A stretch of 64,000 nucleotides of DNA from assembly GCA_017303335.1 (NCBI GenBank), contig JAFLBK010000003.1, positions 300,291 through 364,290 on the forward strand, read 5' to 3'. Under the pieces are notes generated by a model. It searched no databases. It saw nothing but the letters and a program-made list of their open reading frames with translations, and had not been told where the DNA came from. This DNA comes from Chitinophagales bacterium. GTDB lineage: Bacteria > Bacteroidota > Bacteroidia > Chitinophagales > Chitinophagaceae. A program made the translations under genes and the position numbers. Positions 7,863 through 17,569 of this stretch are shown here, piece by piece. Position 1 is the first letter of the stretch. The number at the start of each line of letters is the position of its first letter.

Positions 7863-8987
7863 TCACCCGATCTTCGCGTCCGCTTCGCGGATCACTTTAA
7901 AATGGGCCTTTATACCATCCATGAATTTCTTTCCTTTCATAAAAGGCCAGGGCTTGATGCCCTGCCGGCTGTTGTAAGCGCAGATGCGGTAAAGCGCCTT
8001 CCAGTGTTTTAATATCTCTTTGTAAGCGCCGATGAGGGTATATCCGGTATCGTAGAAATGGTTGGGTTCGGCGCCACAGCCATTGTATTCGAGGATGCTG
8101 AAATGCCGGCCGTTCTTCAGGTCTTCCACACTGCTGCACATGATATCGTACCGGCCATAGAAGAAATCATCGATACCCAGGCTGATCTCATCGAAGATGC
8201 GCACCAGTTTATCATCGATGTGTTCCCGGAGGTCGACGAAATGAGCGCCGCGGTTGTGGTTGGCGGCATAGCTCAGCATGTATTTCTCCCCTGCCGGCAG
8301 GATCTCGTTCCAACGCTCTTTATGCTTGCTGTGCATCTCGCCCATGCGCTTTTGCCCCTTGGGATGCTTCAGCACCAGTTGTTCCAGCGTATCTTTTCCA
8401 TTACCCGTTACCTGCAGCGGTATCTTATGCAGGAAACCGGTTACGGTTCCTTTTTGCTCTTTCGGATGCCGGATGTAAAATACACTTACCTCCATCGGGT
8501 AACTCACCAGTTCCTGTACAATGTATTCTACCGGGAGGTTTGCGTGGTAGTTCCGGAATTCCTCCTCGGTATCGATCTTACGGAACAGGATACCCTGGCA
8601 GCCCACTTCGGGTTTCGCCACAAAGGGATAGCGGATACCGCTTTGCCGGAGCCTTTCCAGTACGTGATCGAAATCTTCCCCAGGCATCACATTGAACGTG
8701 GCGGGATAGAGGTGTTTGGGAAGCAGGTCATACATTTCCTTTTTGGGCTCTCCATCCATTCCGCCGAAGGTGATCTTCGGGTTACTGGGCGTAAAGAACC
8801 ATACCGACCCGGAGCGGATCATGTACCATACCCATACCGGTGCGATGGGTGCGTATAAAAGTTTAAAAGGCCAGGCCTCCCATTTCGTAATCCGTTCAAC
8901 AATGTTTCTCACGGCTGCGAAGATATTCAAAAGCAGGGAGTGAACGATACAGCGGGTTACCGCATCTGTTTCAGAAAATAATTTCAT
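7863..8987 (-). CDS. ATP-grasp domain protein (D-Ala-D-Ala ligase-like fold)
   Basis: A 374-residue protein. A hydrophobic stretch lies near residues 25-50, followed by an ATP-grasp fold: RYPFVAKPEVGCQG (Lys binding ATP), EYIVQELVSYPMEVSVFYI, and the metal site in FYGRYDIMCSSVEDL and ILEYNGCGAEPNHFYD (Glu/Asn). ATP-grasp enzymes ligate a carboxylate to an amine or thiol through an acyl phosphate; the substrate here is not evident. The ATG at 8987 (MKLFSE) was preferred to one five codons upstream. The gene is convergent with the polyketide operon, two bases away, so a link to it is not implied. Confidence 0.72.
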   Translation of the reverse strand: MKLFSETDAVTRCIVHSLLLNIFAAVRNIVERITKWEAWPFKLLYAPIAPVWVWYMIRSGSVWFFTPSNPKITFGGMDGEPKKEMYDLLPKHLYPATFNVMPGEDFDHVLERLRQSGIRYPFVAKPEVGCQGILFRKIDTEEEFRNYHANLPVEYIVQELVSYPMEVSVFYIRHPKEQKGTVTGFLHKIPLQVTGNGKDTLEQLVLKHPKGQKRMGEMHSKHKERWNEILPAGEKYMLSYAANHNRGAHFVDLREHIDDKLVRIFDEISLGIDDFFYGRYDIMCSSVEDLKNGRHFSILEYNGCGAEPNHFYDTGYTLIGAYKEILKHWKALYRICAYNSRQGIKPWPFMKGKKFMDGIKAHFKVIREADAKIG

Positions 8988-9028
8988 TGTATATTGCAGC
9001 ATTCATCAACCCGAATAAACGATCAGTT

Positions 9029-9811
9029 ATGCATGTACCTACCATGGCCGAGATGATGGCGAAGGGCGAGAGCCCCGATGTATTGTTTTGGGTGGGCTGC
9101 GCCGGCAGTTTCGACCAGCGGGCGCAAAAGATCACCAAGGCATTCGTTACCATCCTCGATAAGGTAGGCATCCGCTACGCGATCCTGGGTAAGGAAGAGA
9201 TGTGCACCGGCGACCCCGCCCGCCGTGCCGGCAACGAGTTCATGTTCCAGATGATGGCGTACCAGAATATCCAGGTGCTGAATGGGTATGGCATCAAAAA
9301 GATCGTGACCGCCTGTCCGCATTGCTTCAATACCCTCCGGAATGAATATCCCGAACTGGGTGGCAACTACGAAGTCATCCACCATGCTACCTTCCTGCAG
9401 CAACTCATCGATGAAGGCAGGATAAAAATGACCGGTGGCGGAACTTTCAAAGGACAAAAGATCACCTACCACGACAGCTGTTACCTCGGCCGCGCCAACG
9501 ATATCTATGAAGCGCCCCGCAAAGTGCTGGAGGCGCTGGACGTTTCATTGGTGGAAATGAAACGCTGCCGCAGCAACGGACTCTGTTGCGGTGCCGGCGG
9601 CGCCCAGATGTTCAAGGAAGAAGAAAAAGGAACCACCCGCATCAATTTTGAACGCACAAACGAAGCGCTGGAAACCGGCGCTTCCGTGATCGCGGCCGCC
9701 TGCCCCTTCTGCAATACCATGATGACCGATGGCGTGAAGAACAACAACAAGGAAGAGGATGTGAAAGTGCTGGATATCGCGGAATTGGTAGCAGCGTCTA
9801 TGAGCAATTAA
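9029..9811 (+). CDS. CCG-domain Fe-S protein (HdrB/GlcF/LutA-like)
   Basis: A 260-residue protein with two cysteine-rich CCG-type modules: WVGCAGSFDQ with later CTGDP and CPHC, and YHDSCYLGR with LCCGAGG and CPFC. Such modules bind a [4Fe-4S]-type cluster in subunits of heterodisulfide reductase, glycolate oxidase and lactate utilisation complexes. The ATG at 9029 (MHVPTMAEM) was used because the longer reading frame from 8987 would overlap the start of the divergent ATP-grasp gene. No ferredoxin partner gene is adjacent on the left. Confidence 0.8.
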   Translation: MHVPTMAEMMAKGESPDVLFWVGCAGSFDQRAQKITKAFVTILDKVGIRYAILGKEEMCTGDPARRAGNEFMFQMMAYQNIQVLNGYGIKKIVTACPHCFNTLRNEYPELGGNYEVIHHATFLQQLIDEGRIKMTGGGTFKGQKITYHDSCYLGRANDIYEAPRKVLEALDVSLVEMKRCRSNGLCCGAGGAQMFKEEEKGTTRINFERTNEALETGASVIAAACPFCNTMMTDGVKNNNKEEDVKVLDIAELVAASMSN

Positions 9812-9833
9812 GAATTAAAAATTAGAAATGAAC
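9806..9833 (+). repeat. Four 7-bp units between two genes
   Basis: AATTAAG, AATTAAA, AATTAGA and AATGAAC follow one another in strict 7-bp register. They overlap the stop codon of the Fe-S protein gene and run through the start codon of the next gene at 9828. Confidence 0.7.
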
Positions 9834-10334
9834 GTAGATTTCCGTTCACATATCCCCGCCGGTTTCAGCGACGATTCCCGTGTCTGGATCTACCAGTGCA
9901 ACCGCCTCTTTTCACTCAGTGAAGCCCTGCAACTGGAACCCATGCTGCAGGATTTTGTAGCCGGCTGGAACAGCCATGGCGACCCGGTGAAGGGCTATGC
10001 CAATCTCTTCTTCGGACAATTCATCATCCTCATGGCCGATGAAACCGCCACCGGCGTGAGCGGCTGCAGTACCGATACATCGGTGCGGCTGATCAAATCC
10101 ATCGAACAACAGTTCAACGTACAGCTATTCGACCGGCAAAGCCTGGCCTTCATGATCAAGGATAAGATACAGGTACTGCCGCTAAGCCAGCTCGCCTACG
10201 CGGTGGAGAATAATTTCATCAACGGCGACACACTCTATTTCAACAATACGGTATTGACCAAAAAGGAATGGATGGATCATTGGCTCATCCCGGTAAAGGA
10301 AAGCTGGCTGGCCAAACGATTGGCGATGGCCTGA
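9828..10334 (+). CDS. Conserved Bacteroidota protein of unknown function
   Basis: A 168-residue soluble protein with a SRVWIYQCNRLFSLSEA opening, a NSHGDPVKGYANLFFGQF segment and the ILMADETATGVSGCSTDTS core. This resembles a family often labelled ABC transporter ATPase in Bacteroidota databases, but I see no Walker A, signature or Walker B motif, so that label looks wrong. It lies 16 bases after the CCG protein gene with the same direction, so co-transcription is likely. Function unknown. Confidence 0.7.
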   Translation: MNVDFRSHIPAGFSDDSRVWIYQCNRLFSLSEALQLEPMLQDFVAGWNSHGDPVKGYANLFFGQFIILMADETATGVSGCSTDTSVRLIKSIEQQFNVQLFDRQSLAFMIKDKIQVLPLSQLAYAVENNFINGDTLYFNNTVLTKKEWMDHWLIPVKESWLAKRLAMA

Positions 10335-10338
10335 TCCC

Positions 10339-12759
10339 TTATTTCTTCTGCAGTTTTTTCAGCAGTTCCGTCTTACTGCTTTTCTTCGGCGTTTTCCTGA
10401 ACAGGTAACTCAGGGCTACGCGGTAATTCCTTGTTTGCGTGGTGCTGGAACTTTCGAGACTGAAATTGGATCCATAGGTGAAGTTCTTATTCTGCTGCTG
10501 GCGGAAGGGATCGATCAGGTTGATGGTGACAATGAAATTCTTCCTGAAAAATTTCCGCTGCAGGCCGATGTTCATGCTGAGCGTATTGCGGATGGTGCCC
10601 TGCGGGTTGGCAAAGCGGTTAAAGGTAAAACTGGCATTGGCGTTCATCAGGTCGCTGAACTGGTAGCTGCCATTGAGCGTTGAATAAAAAGATCCGCCGT
10701 TGCGGAAATAACGTACCGTTCGGTCGTATGCGCTGTATACATTGTAGGTATACCCGAAACTGAGGTTGGCCTTGGCTTTTTTGCTGAAGGTATAACCGCC
10801 CCAGATACTTCCTTCGTATTCCTTTCGCCCGCTGATGTTTTGCCAGGTGGTGAACGTCTTTCCGTCGGCCAGCAGGGTGCGGATGGAACTGTAGATATCC
10901 TGCAGGGCATTATACCCCACCGACGCGTTGAGGTTGTATTTCTTATTCCATTTTCCGAAGATCAGGTCGAAATTGTCGGCGAAATAGGCCTGCAGGTAGG
11001 GATTGCCCGAGCGGGTGTTGTATGGATCGGCGTAGTCGGTACTTGGGTTCAGCTCATTGAGGCGGGGCCGCTGGATGGTACGCTTGTAGCTGAACGTAAC
11101 GCTTACATCGTTTGGCCACTTCTTCATCAGGGTACCAAAGGGCAGGAAGGACCAGTAGTTGTTGGGGTATCGTTCAACGCTGTTCTTAATGTCGAAATTC
11201 GTTACCGTATGCTCGGCCTGTACACCGGCATTCACATAAAAATCGATCATGAACTCGTAGCGCAGGGAAGCCCGCAACCCGGCAATGGTTTGATGAAAGT
11301 GGAAATCATTGCTCAGCAGATCGTTCTTCACAAATACATTGTCGGGCTTCTTCATGAATTCCGTATTCAGCACATTGTGGTTATTGTACCGGTTGTAACT
11401 GGCGCCGGTACTCAGCGATACTTTCTTCACCAGGGGCTTGTCGTAGTTCAGCCGCAGGTTGATGCTGTGGTTCTTGCTGAAGGTGTTCTGCTGCTGCGTG
11501 GAATCGACCCCTGTTGGTGATGCATCCGGGTTGAGGTATTGCTGGTAGAAATCCCGTTCGTTGTTGTAGGCGTTGTAATTGATACCGGCGATCAGCTTCA
11601 GTACTTCCTTCGGATCCTTACCCTTGTATGTATACGTGACCGTAACATTCGGGTTCCAGCTTTCGTTGTTGGTACCGGTAACGCGGTTGCTCAGTTTGTA
11701 TACCTGGTAAAAACGATTGAGGTTGCTGTACTCGGTTTCATTGTGGCTGCCGGAATTATTGCTGTTGTACTGGGAAGTAAAATTCAGACTGTTTCGTTTG
11801 TTCAGATCATAATCCAGGCTCAGGCGGATATTGGGCCGGCGGTTATTGCTCGAATTATCGCCCAGGGTATTGAAGAAATTACTCGAATCGGTATAGTAGT
11901 TCTGGCGGTAACTGTAACTGTTGCTGCGGTATTCATTGTATCCGAAACCTGCCGAAAAATTAAGCGTGAATTTATTCTTCCGGTAGGTCAGGTTACCGCT
12001 CACACCCGCTTCACCCCTCGTTCCGTAATTCACGTTGAGCCGGGCATTGAAACCCACCTTTCCTTTACGGGTAACGATGTTGATCACACCGCCCCGTTCA
12101 TTGGCGTACTGGGGTGGCGGGGTTGTCATCACTTCGATCTTCTCGATCATACTGCCGGGCATACTCTCCAGCAGATCCTGCAGTTGTTTCGAATCGAGTT
12201 CGATCGGTTTATCGTCGATCAGCACTTTTACTTCCTTGCCCCGCAGAAGAAGCTTACCGTCGTTATCGACATTCACCAGCGGAGTCTGTTTCAACAACTC
12301 GGTGGTGGTGGCGCCGGAGCTAAGGGCCGACTCGCCCGTATTGAACGTGATCTTACCATCCTTATTTTCGATCAATGGCTTTTCGGCGTATACAACCACT
12401 TCATCCAGGGTTGCGGAACGTTTGTTCAGCTTGATATCGTTCAGGTCGAAGTCGAATCGTTCGGGGCGGATATAAATACTGTCGAGCGATAGTTTATTAT
12501 ACCCCGCCGCAGTTACCTGTAAACGGTAATATCCATAAGCGAGCTTGTCGAGCAGGAAATCGCCTTCCTTGCCGGTAAGCACGGTGTTGCTTACTGAAGT
12601 GTCTGAAAGCAACACGATGCGTACGCTTGCTCCGGCTATCGCCTTGCTGTTATCGGCATCCAGGATATTGCCGATGACGATACCGGGGGTTGTATTGGCA
12701 TTCTGGGCAAATGAGCAGGCGGAGATCAGCAGTAAAAAGGGTAAAAGGGCTCTTCGCAT
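10339..12759 (-). CDS. Outer-membrane beta-barrel receptor with carboxypeptidase-regulatory and plug domains
   Basis: An 806-residue protein. The start is set at MRRALLPFLLLISACSFAQ, a signal peptide; the frame stays open upstream but the extra part has no signal-like start. Order of parts: an Ig-like CarboxypepD_reg domain (IVIGNILDADNSKAIAGASV), a TonB plug (LLKQTPLVNVDNDGKLLLRGKEV, then MIEKIEVMTTPPPQYANERGGVIN) and a long aromatic-rich beta-barrel. It belongs to the SusC-like/OMP_b-brl_3 branch but has no SusD neighbour. The ligand is unknown. It is divergent from the M13 peptidase gene across 181 bases. Confidence 0.87.
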   Translation of the reverse strand: MRRALLPFLLLISACSFAQNANTTPGIVIGNILDADNSKAIAGASVRIVLLSDTSVSNTVLTGKEGDFLLDKLAYGYYRLQVTAAGYNKLSLDSIYIRPERFDFDLNDIKLNKRSATLDEVVVYAEKPLIENKDGKITFNTGESALSSGATTTELLKQTPLVNVDNDGKLLLRGKEVKVLIDDKPIELDSKQLQDLLESMPGSMIEKIEVMTTPPPQYANERGGVINIVTRKGKVGFNARLNVNYGTRGEAGVSGNLTYRKNKFTLNFSAGFGYNEYRSNSYSYRQNYYTDSSNFFNTLGDNSSNNRRPNIRLSLDYDLNKRNSLNFTSQYNSNNSGSHNETEYSNLNRFYQVYKLSNRVTGTNNESWNPNVTVTYTYKGKDPKEVLKLIAGINYNAYNNERDFYQQYLNPDASPTGVDSTQQQNTFSKNHSINLRLNYDKPLVKKVSLSTGASYNRYNNHNVLNTEFMKKPDNVFVKNDLLSNDFHFHQTIAGLRASLRYEFMIDFYVNAGVQAEHTVTNFDIKNSVERYPNNYWSFLPFGTLMKKWPNDVSVTFSYKRTIQRPRLNELNPSTDYADPYNTRSGNPYLQAYFADNFDLIFGKWNKKYNLNASVGYNALQDIYSSIRTLLADGKTFTTWQNISGRKEYEGSIWGGYTFSKKAKANLSFGYTYNVYSAYDRTVRYFRNGGSFYSTLNGSYQFSDLMNANASFTFNRFANPQGTIRNTLSMNIGLQRKFFRKNFIVTINLIDPFRQQQNKNFTYGSNFSLESSSTTQTRNYRVALSYLFRKTPKKSSKTELLKKLQKK

Positions 12760-12940
12760 CAATGGGTTCAAATAAAGTTCAAATGTAGCGACAGAACTGT
12801 TTACTGCACCGGATTGCATAGATAAATGGGGAAATAAAAGGCTAACCGGGCTCTCCCTGTCATGCATTAACGCCGCTGCCATATTTTGCATGGCTGTTTT
12901 GGCCAGGTTGCCTATTTTTAATCCCTCAAAACCAACATAT

Positions 12941-14971
12941 ATGAAGAAAACTTGTATTGCCTTTTTGTTTGCCGGGCTGATCGTGGCATCGATACCCGTG
13001 ACGGCGCAAAAGGCCACCAAAAAATTCATCGATCCGGCCAATATGGACCTCTCGGTAAAACCCGGTGATAACTTTTACCTGTACGCAAACGGAAACTGGA
13101 TCAAGAATACACCGATACCGGCTTCTAAGACCCGCTGGGGTAGTTTTGATAAACTGGCCGAAGAAAGTTCACAGGCCTTAAAGGACCTGCTCGAAGAAGC
13201 CGCCGCAAACCCGGGCAAGAACAGCCTGATGAAGCGGGTGGGTGATTTCTACGCCAGCGCCATGGACAGCGCCGCGATCGACAGGCTCGGCGCACAGCCC
13301 ATCAAACCGCATCTCGATGCGATCGAAAAACTGAGTTCGAAAATGCAATTGCTCGATCACATCAATTACCTGCGTTCGCACGCCATCGCCGGTACGTTCT
13401 ATGGAATCGGTGTCCGGCAGGACGCGAAGGATGTTACCAAGTACATCATCAATATCGGCCAGGGCGGCACTACCCTGCCCGACCGCGATTACTACCTGAA
13501 GAACGATGCCCGTAACCAGAAGATACGCACCGAATACAGCAAGTACATCGTTACCCTGTTCAAACTCTGCGGCTGGGAAGAATACAAGGCCATGGCCAAC
13601 GCGGCTACCATCCTGCAACTCGAAACAGCAATCGCCAACGCACAGATGAGCCGCGTGGAAATGCGTGACCCGGTAAAACTGTATAACAAGTTCTCGGTTG
13701 ACGGCCTGAGCGCCAAAACGCCCAACCTGAACTGGCAGCATATCCTGGCCCAACTGGGATACAAGACCAAACAGGACAGCCTCGTGGTAAGCAATCCGCG
13801 TTTCCTGGTGTTTATTGATTCCTTGCTGGCAACCACTTCGTTGCCCGAATTAAAGATATACCTCCAGTGGAACGTGATCCGGAACGCGGCTCCCTACCTC
13901 AGCAAGGATTTCACCGACGCCAATTTCGCGTACAACCAGGCGCTCAGCGGACAGAAAGAACAAACACCCCGCTGGCAGCGCATGAGTAACCTGATCGATG
14001 GCCAGCTTGGCGAATTGCTCGGACAATTATATGTAGACAAATATTTCAACCAGGCAGCCAAGGACCGCATGCTCGAACTCGTGAACAACCTGCAGGTGGC
14101 TTTTGATCACCGCATCAAAAACCTCGACTGGATGAGCGCCGAAACCAAGCAACGGGCCCTGGCCAAACTTCACGCCTTTACCAAGAAGATCGGCTTCCCT
14201 GATAAATGGAAGACCTACGACGGACTTGTGATCAAACGCGATGACTTCATCGGCAATATCTGGCGCTGCAATCAATGGAACTACCAGGACAATATCAACC
14301 GGGTGGGTAAACCCATCGACAAAAGCGAATGGGGCATGACGCCGCCCACCGTGAATGCCTACTACCGGGCCAACCTCAACGAGATCGTTTTCCCGGCCGG
14401 TATCCTGCGCTTCCCCTTCTTCGACTTTGAAGCCGATGACGCCATCAACTATGGCGGTATCGGCGCCGTGATCGGTCATGAAATGACGCATGGCTTTGAT
14501 GATACCGGGCGCCAGTTTGATGCCGACGGAAACCTCAACGACTGGTGGACAAAGGCCGACGCCGCCGAATTCAAGAAACGGGCAGACGCGGTGGTTGCAC
14601 AGTATAATGGCTACACCGTACTGGATACCCTGCATGTGAACGGAAGGCTTACGCTTGGTGAAAACATTGCCGACCTTGGCGGTTTAAGCATCGCCTATGA
14701 AGCGTTCAAAAGCACCAAGCAAGGCAAGAGCGATAAGAAGATCGACGGCTTTACACCCGATCAGCGCTTCTTCCTGAACTGGGCGCAGATCTGGCGCAAC
14801 AATATCCTTCCCGACGCGGCCGCTCAGCGCATTCTTACCGATACGCATTCTCCCGGGGTTTACCGGGCGAACGGTCCCCTTACCAATATCGATGCATTTT
14901 ATAAAGCATTCGATCTGAAGGAGAGCGATAAAATGTACAAGGCCCCCGATCAACGGATCCGGATCTGGTAA
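12941..14971 (+). CDS. M13 family zinc metallopeptidase (neprilysin-like), secreted
   Basis: A 676-residue protein. The signal peptide runs MKKTCIAFLFAGLIVASI...AQ, and the M13 N-terminal domain starts at MDLSVKPGDNFYLYANGNW. The zinc motif HEMTH is in VIGHEMTHGFDDTGRQFD, and the third ligand Glu is in LGENIADLGG. A late HSPGVYRANGPLTN segment is typical of the family. It would cut short peptides in the periplasm or outside the cell. The start at 12941 was chosen over an upstream in-frame ATG because the signal peptide begins there. Confidence 0.92.
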   Translation: MKKTCIAFLFAGLIVASIPVTAQKATKKFIDPANMDLSVKPGDNFYLYANGNWIKNTPIPASKTRWGSFDKLAEESSQALKDLLEEAAANPGKNSLMKRVGDFYASAMDSAAIDRLGAQPIKPHLDAIEKLSSKMQLLDHINYLRSHAIAGTFYGIGVRQDAKDVTKYIINIGQGGTTLPDRDYYLKNDARNQKIRTEYSKYIVTLFKLCGWEEYKAMANAATILQLETAIANAQMSRVEMRDPVKLYNKFSVDGLSAKTPNLNWQHILAQLGYKTKQDSLVVSNPRFLVFIDSLLATTSLPELKIYLQWNVIRNAAPYLSKDFTDANFAYNQALSGQKEQTPRWQRMSNLIDGQLGELLGQLYVDKYFNQAAKDRMLELVNNLQVAFDHRIKNLDWMSAETKQRALAKLHAFTKKIGFPDKWKTYDGLVIKRDDFIGNIWRCNQWNYQDNINRVGKPIDKSEWGMTPPTVNAYYRANLNEIVFPAGILRFPFFDFEADDAINYGGIGAVIGHEMTHGFDDTGRQFDADGNLNDWWTKADAAEFKKRADAVVAQYNGYTVLDTLHVNGRLTLGENIADLGGLSIAYEAFKSTKQGKSDKKIDGFTPDQRFFLNWAQIWRNNILPDAAAQRILTDTHSPGVYRANGPLTNIDAFYKAFDLKESDKMYKAPDQRIRIW

Positions 14972-14991
14972 TACAACCAATACCTCATTAC

Positions 14992-15024
14992 AAACCGGGT
15001 TGCCGCAAGCGCCCGGTTTTGTTT
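14992..15024 (+). terminator. Intrinsic terminator after the M13 peptidase gene
   Basis: AAACCGGG at 14992-14999 pairs with CCCGGTTT at 15012-15019 and is followed by a T-rich run. It lies 20 bases after the stop codon. Confidence 0.75.
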
Positions 15025-15107
15025 TTCTGTGTAATGCGTTTCTTGCCGGCATCGGTAGCTGTCGCAACCTGCTTTACACGAACACATCAAAACAACAACC
15101 AACGCTT

Positions 15108-15512
15108 ATGCAATTCTTCAACAACCATTTTATCCTTCGTATCGCCGCAGCCATAATCCTCATCATGCACAGCATCCCGGGCATGTTCAACAACGGCATC
15201 AACGACTTCGGGAATTTATACCTGAATAGTATTGGTTTTGCACCTTTCGGCCTCTACCTGGCCTGGGCCATCAAGCTATCGCATGCAGCAGCAGCCATTT
15301 GCTTCCTGGCCAACCGCTGGCTGAAGCCAGCCGCCATCATCAGCACCTGTATCCTCGTGGCCGGCATCATCATGGTGCATTACCCCGAAGGCTGGTTCGT
15401 GGTGGGCGGTGGCAGGAATGGAATGGAATTCAACTTCCTGCTCATCGCGGTAATGCTTACATTTATATTCCCGGGTGGCGAAAAACAAAACGCCGCAGCC
15501 CCGAAACAATAA
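15108..15512 (+). CDS. DoxX-like small membrane protein
   Basis: A 134-residue protein with four hydrophobic helices: HFILRIAAAIILIMHSIPGM, APFGLYLAWAIKLSHAAAAI, LKPAAIISTCILVAGIIMV and EFNFLLIAVMLTFIF. The length, the helix pattern and the GGRNGMEFN segment before the last helix fit the DoxX/DoxD family of quinone-pool-associated membrane proteins. The ATG at 15108 (MQFFNNH) was chosen; upstream codons in this frame run through the terminator of the previous gene. It sits 12 bases before a cupin gene, likely co-transcribed. Confidence 0.75.
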   Translation: MQFFNNHFILRIAAAIILIMHSIPGMFNNGINDFGNLYLNSIGFAPFGLYLAWAIKLSHAAAAICFLANRWLKPAAIISTCILVAGIIMVHYPEGWFVVGGGRNGMEFNFLLIAVMLTFIFPGGEKQNAAAPKQ

Positions 15513-15524
15513 ACGCAAGCGCAC

Positions 15525-15899
15525 ATGCAACCGATCCGCTCCATCAACATCATGGAAAAATTCTCCCTGTTCGAGAAAACCTGGACACCCCATATCATCG
15601 GCGAATTGAACGGCCAGTACGTAAAACTGTGCAAACTAAAGGACGAGTTCGTGTGGCATAGCCACGAGAACGAAGACGAACTGTTCATGGTCTTTAAAGG
15701 AACCCTCATCATGGACTTCCGCGACGGCAACACCGTGGAAGTAAAGGAAGGTGAGATCCTGATCGTACCCAGGGGTGTTGAGCACCGGCCCCGGACAAAT
15801 GGTGAACTGGTCTATAACCTGCTTTTTGAGCCCAAGGCCACATTGCATACGGGCACTGTTGAAACGGCCATGACTGTCAAAGACTTAGACTGGATATAA
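15525..15899 (+). CDS. Cupin-domain protein
   Basis: A 124-residue single cupin barrel. Motif 1 is FVWHSHENEDELFMVFKG (two His and one Glu as metal ligands) and motif 2 is LIVPRGVEHRP (third His). The start at 15525 keeps the strand before EKFSLFEKTWTP. It resembles the small mannose-6-phosphate-isomerase-like cupins of Bacteroidota; no specific reaction can be inferred. It is probably co-transcribed with the DoxX-like gene. Confidence 0.8.
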   Translation: MQPIRSINIMEKFSLFEKTWTPHIIGELNGQYVKLCKLKDEFVWHSHENEDELFMVFKGTLIMDFRDGNTVEVKEGEILIVPRGVEHRPRTNGELVYNLLFEPKATLHTGTVETAMTVKDLDWI

Positions 15900-15958
15900 C
15901 AGCAACCCAAGCGAAATTTAATCCCCTGCCATCCTGTCACGGTTTGCCCGGTTTAAGT

Positions 15959-15966
15959 TATATTTG
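15959..15966 (+). promoter_or_regulatory. -7 promoter box before miaB
   Basis: TATATTTG matches TAnnTTTG and is followed by C, as in the other promoters here. It ends 20 bases before the miaB ATG. No -33 element is seen at a proper distance. Confidence 0.5.
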
Positions 15967-15986
15967 CTGTCCGAAAAAATCAAGCG

Positions 15987-17402
15987 ATGCTCGACCTGGC
16001 GACCGATAAAACCCACGATGAATCCAGGCAGGGTGAGGCCTATGCCATCCTTGCCGGGGGCGAAAAACAATTCAGGAAATACTTCTACATAGAGAGCTAT
16101 GGCTGCGCCATGAATTTTGCCGATACCGAAGTGGTGGCCTCTGTACTGATGGATAATGGCTTTGGCGCTACACCGGATGCCGAAAGCGCCGACCTCATCT
16201 TCATCAATACCTGCTCGATCCGGGAAAAGGCCGAACAAACCGTCCGGAACCGGCTCACACAATTCAAGTCGTTCAAAAAACATAAACCCGGCCTGATCGT
16301 CGGTGTATTGGGATGCATGGCCGAACGCCTCAAGAACCAGTTCCTGGAAGAAGAGAAACTGGTGGATATTGTTGTAGGTCCGGATGCCTACCGCACACTC
16401 CCCGGCCTGATCGAAGAAGCGGAAGGCGGACAAAAAGCCGTGAATGTATTGCTGAGCCGCGACGAAACCTACGCGGATATTTCGCCGGTGCGCCTGAACA
16501 GCAATGGCGTTACCGCCTTTGTAAGCATCATGCGGGGCTGCAACAACATGTGCTCCTTTTGCGTGGTGCCCTTCACCCGGGGCAGGGAAAGAAGCCGCGA
16601 CGCGGCAAGCATTGTGCGGGAATGTAAAACGCTCTTTGAACAGGGATACCGGGAAGTAACATTACTCGGACAAAATGTAGACAGTTATTACTGGGTGGAT
16701 GAGAAGAACGGCCAGCGGGTAACATTCGCGATGCTGATGGAACAGGTAGCGCAGCTGTCTCCCCTGCTGAGGGTGCGTTTTTCCACTTCGCATCCGAAGG
16801 ACATAACCGATGAGGTATTGCACACCATGGCGAAGTATGATAATATCTGTAATTACATTCACCTGCCCGTACAAAGCGGCAGTACCCGGGTGTTGCAGAT
16901 GATGAACCGCACCTACAGCCGCGAATGGTATATCGCCAAAGTGGACCGCATCCGGGAACTGTTGCCCGACTGCGGTTTGTCGACCGATATGATCGCCGGT
17001 TTCTGTACCGAAACCGAAGAGGATCACCAGAAATCGTTAAGCCTGATGGAATACTGCCGCTACGACCTGGCCTACCTGTACTTTTACAGCGAACGCCCCG
17101 GAACCCTTGCCGCACGCCGTTTTACCGATGATGTGCCGGAAGAAGTAAAGAAACGGCGTTTACAGGAACTGATCGACCTGCACCGCATCCATTCGCTGGA
17201 AAGCATGCAGAAGGATGTAGGCAAAACATTCAAGGTGCTGATCGAGGGAACATCGAAAAAAAATGAACAGGAACTTTTCGGGAGAAACGACCAGAATAAA
17301 GTGATCGTGTTTCCGCGGGAACAGTATACGAAAGGCGCCTATGTGAATGTAAAAGTAGACCGCTGTACCGCGGGAACCCTGATCGGAAAAGTAACAGCAT
17401 GA
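15987..17402 (+). CDS. miaB: tRNA-2-methylthio-N6-dimethylallyladenosine synthase MiaB
   Basis: A 471-residue radical-SAM methylthiotransferase acting on A37 of tRNA. The N-terminal MTTase domain carries its three cluster cysteines ([25 protein letters not shown]). The radical SAM motif is [22 protein letters not shown], whose GRERSR is typical of MiaB rather than RimO, and the C-terminus is a TRAM domain. Its stop overlaps the next small gene (ATGA), and the operon runs on to secG. Confidence 0.95.
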   Translation: MLDLATDKTHDESRQGEAYAILAGGEKQFRKYFYIESYGCAMNFADTEVVASVLMDNGFGATPDAESADLIFINTCSIREKAEQTVRNRLTQFKSFKKHKPGLIVGVLGCMAERLKNQFLEEEKLVDIVVGPDAYRTLPGLIEEAEGGQKAVNVLLSRDETYADISPVRLNSNGVTAFVSIMRGCNNMCSFCVVPFTRGRERSRDAASIVRECKTLFEQGYREVTLLGQNVDSYYWVDEKNGQRVTFAMLMEQVAQLSPLLRVRFSTSHPKDITDEVLHTMAKYDNICNYIHLPVQSGSTRVLQMMNRTYSREWYIAKVDRIRELLPDCGLSTDMIAGFCTETEEDHQKSLSLMEYCRYDLAYLYFYSERPGTLAARRFTDDVPEEVKKRRLQELIDLHRIHSLESMQKDVGKTFKVLIEGTSKKNEQELFGRNDQNKVIVFPREQYTKGAYVNVKVDRCTAGTLIGKVTA

Positions 17403-17569
17403 AGATCCCGGTAAAATACATCATCCTCCTGTTTGCTTTCCTGGCGGGATTCACATCCCTTAACAGCAGCAAACTGGGTGTAGGCATCGCGGCCGCCGGC
17501 GCTTTCATCGCGTACGCACTGATCGAAATCCAGGATCTTAAAATCAGTAATAAAGAAGAAGAATCGTAA
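17399..17569 (+). CDS. 56-residue membrane protein between miaB and the sigma-54 activator
   Basis: A short frame that starts at an ATGA overlap with miaB and ends with TAA directly before the ATG of the next gene. The product has two hydrophobic helices ([17 protein letters not shown] and [19 protein letters not shown]) and a charged tail KISNKEEES. Perfect packing between two coupled genes with no spare bases supports a real gene. No family recognised. A link to the envelope stress or LPS genes downstream is only a guess. Confidence 0.7.
   Translation: MKIPVKYIILLFAFLAGFTSLNSSKLGVGIAAAGAFIAYALIEIQDLKISNKEEES

Noticed and set aside
10840..12492. Two long plus-strand frames (226 and 317 codons) across the outer-membrane receptor gene
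   Set aside because: They mirror the receptor coding sequence; their products are hydrophobic strings without domains, and the receptor has a signal peptide, plug and barrel.
12841..13041. N-terminal extension of 94 residues for the outer-membrane receptor
   Set aside because: The frame is open upstream, but a canonical signal peptide starts at 12759 and the extra sequence overlaps the promoter region of the divergent gene.
13178..14635. Minus-strand frames opposite the M13 peptidase gene
   Set aside because: The peptidase has all catalytic motifs; the antisense products match nothing.
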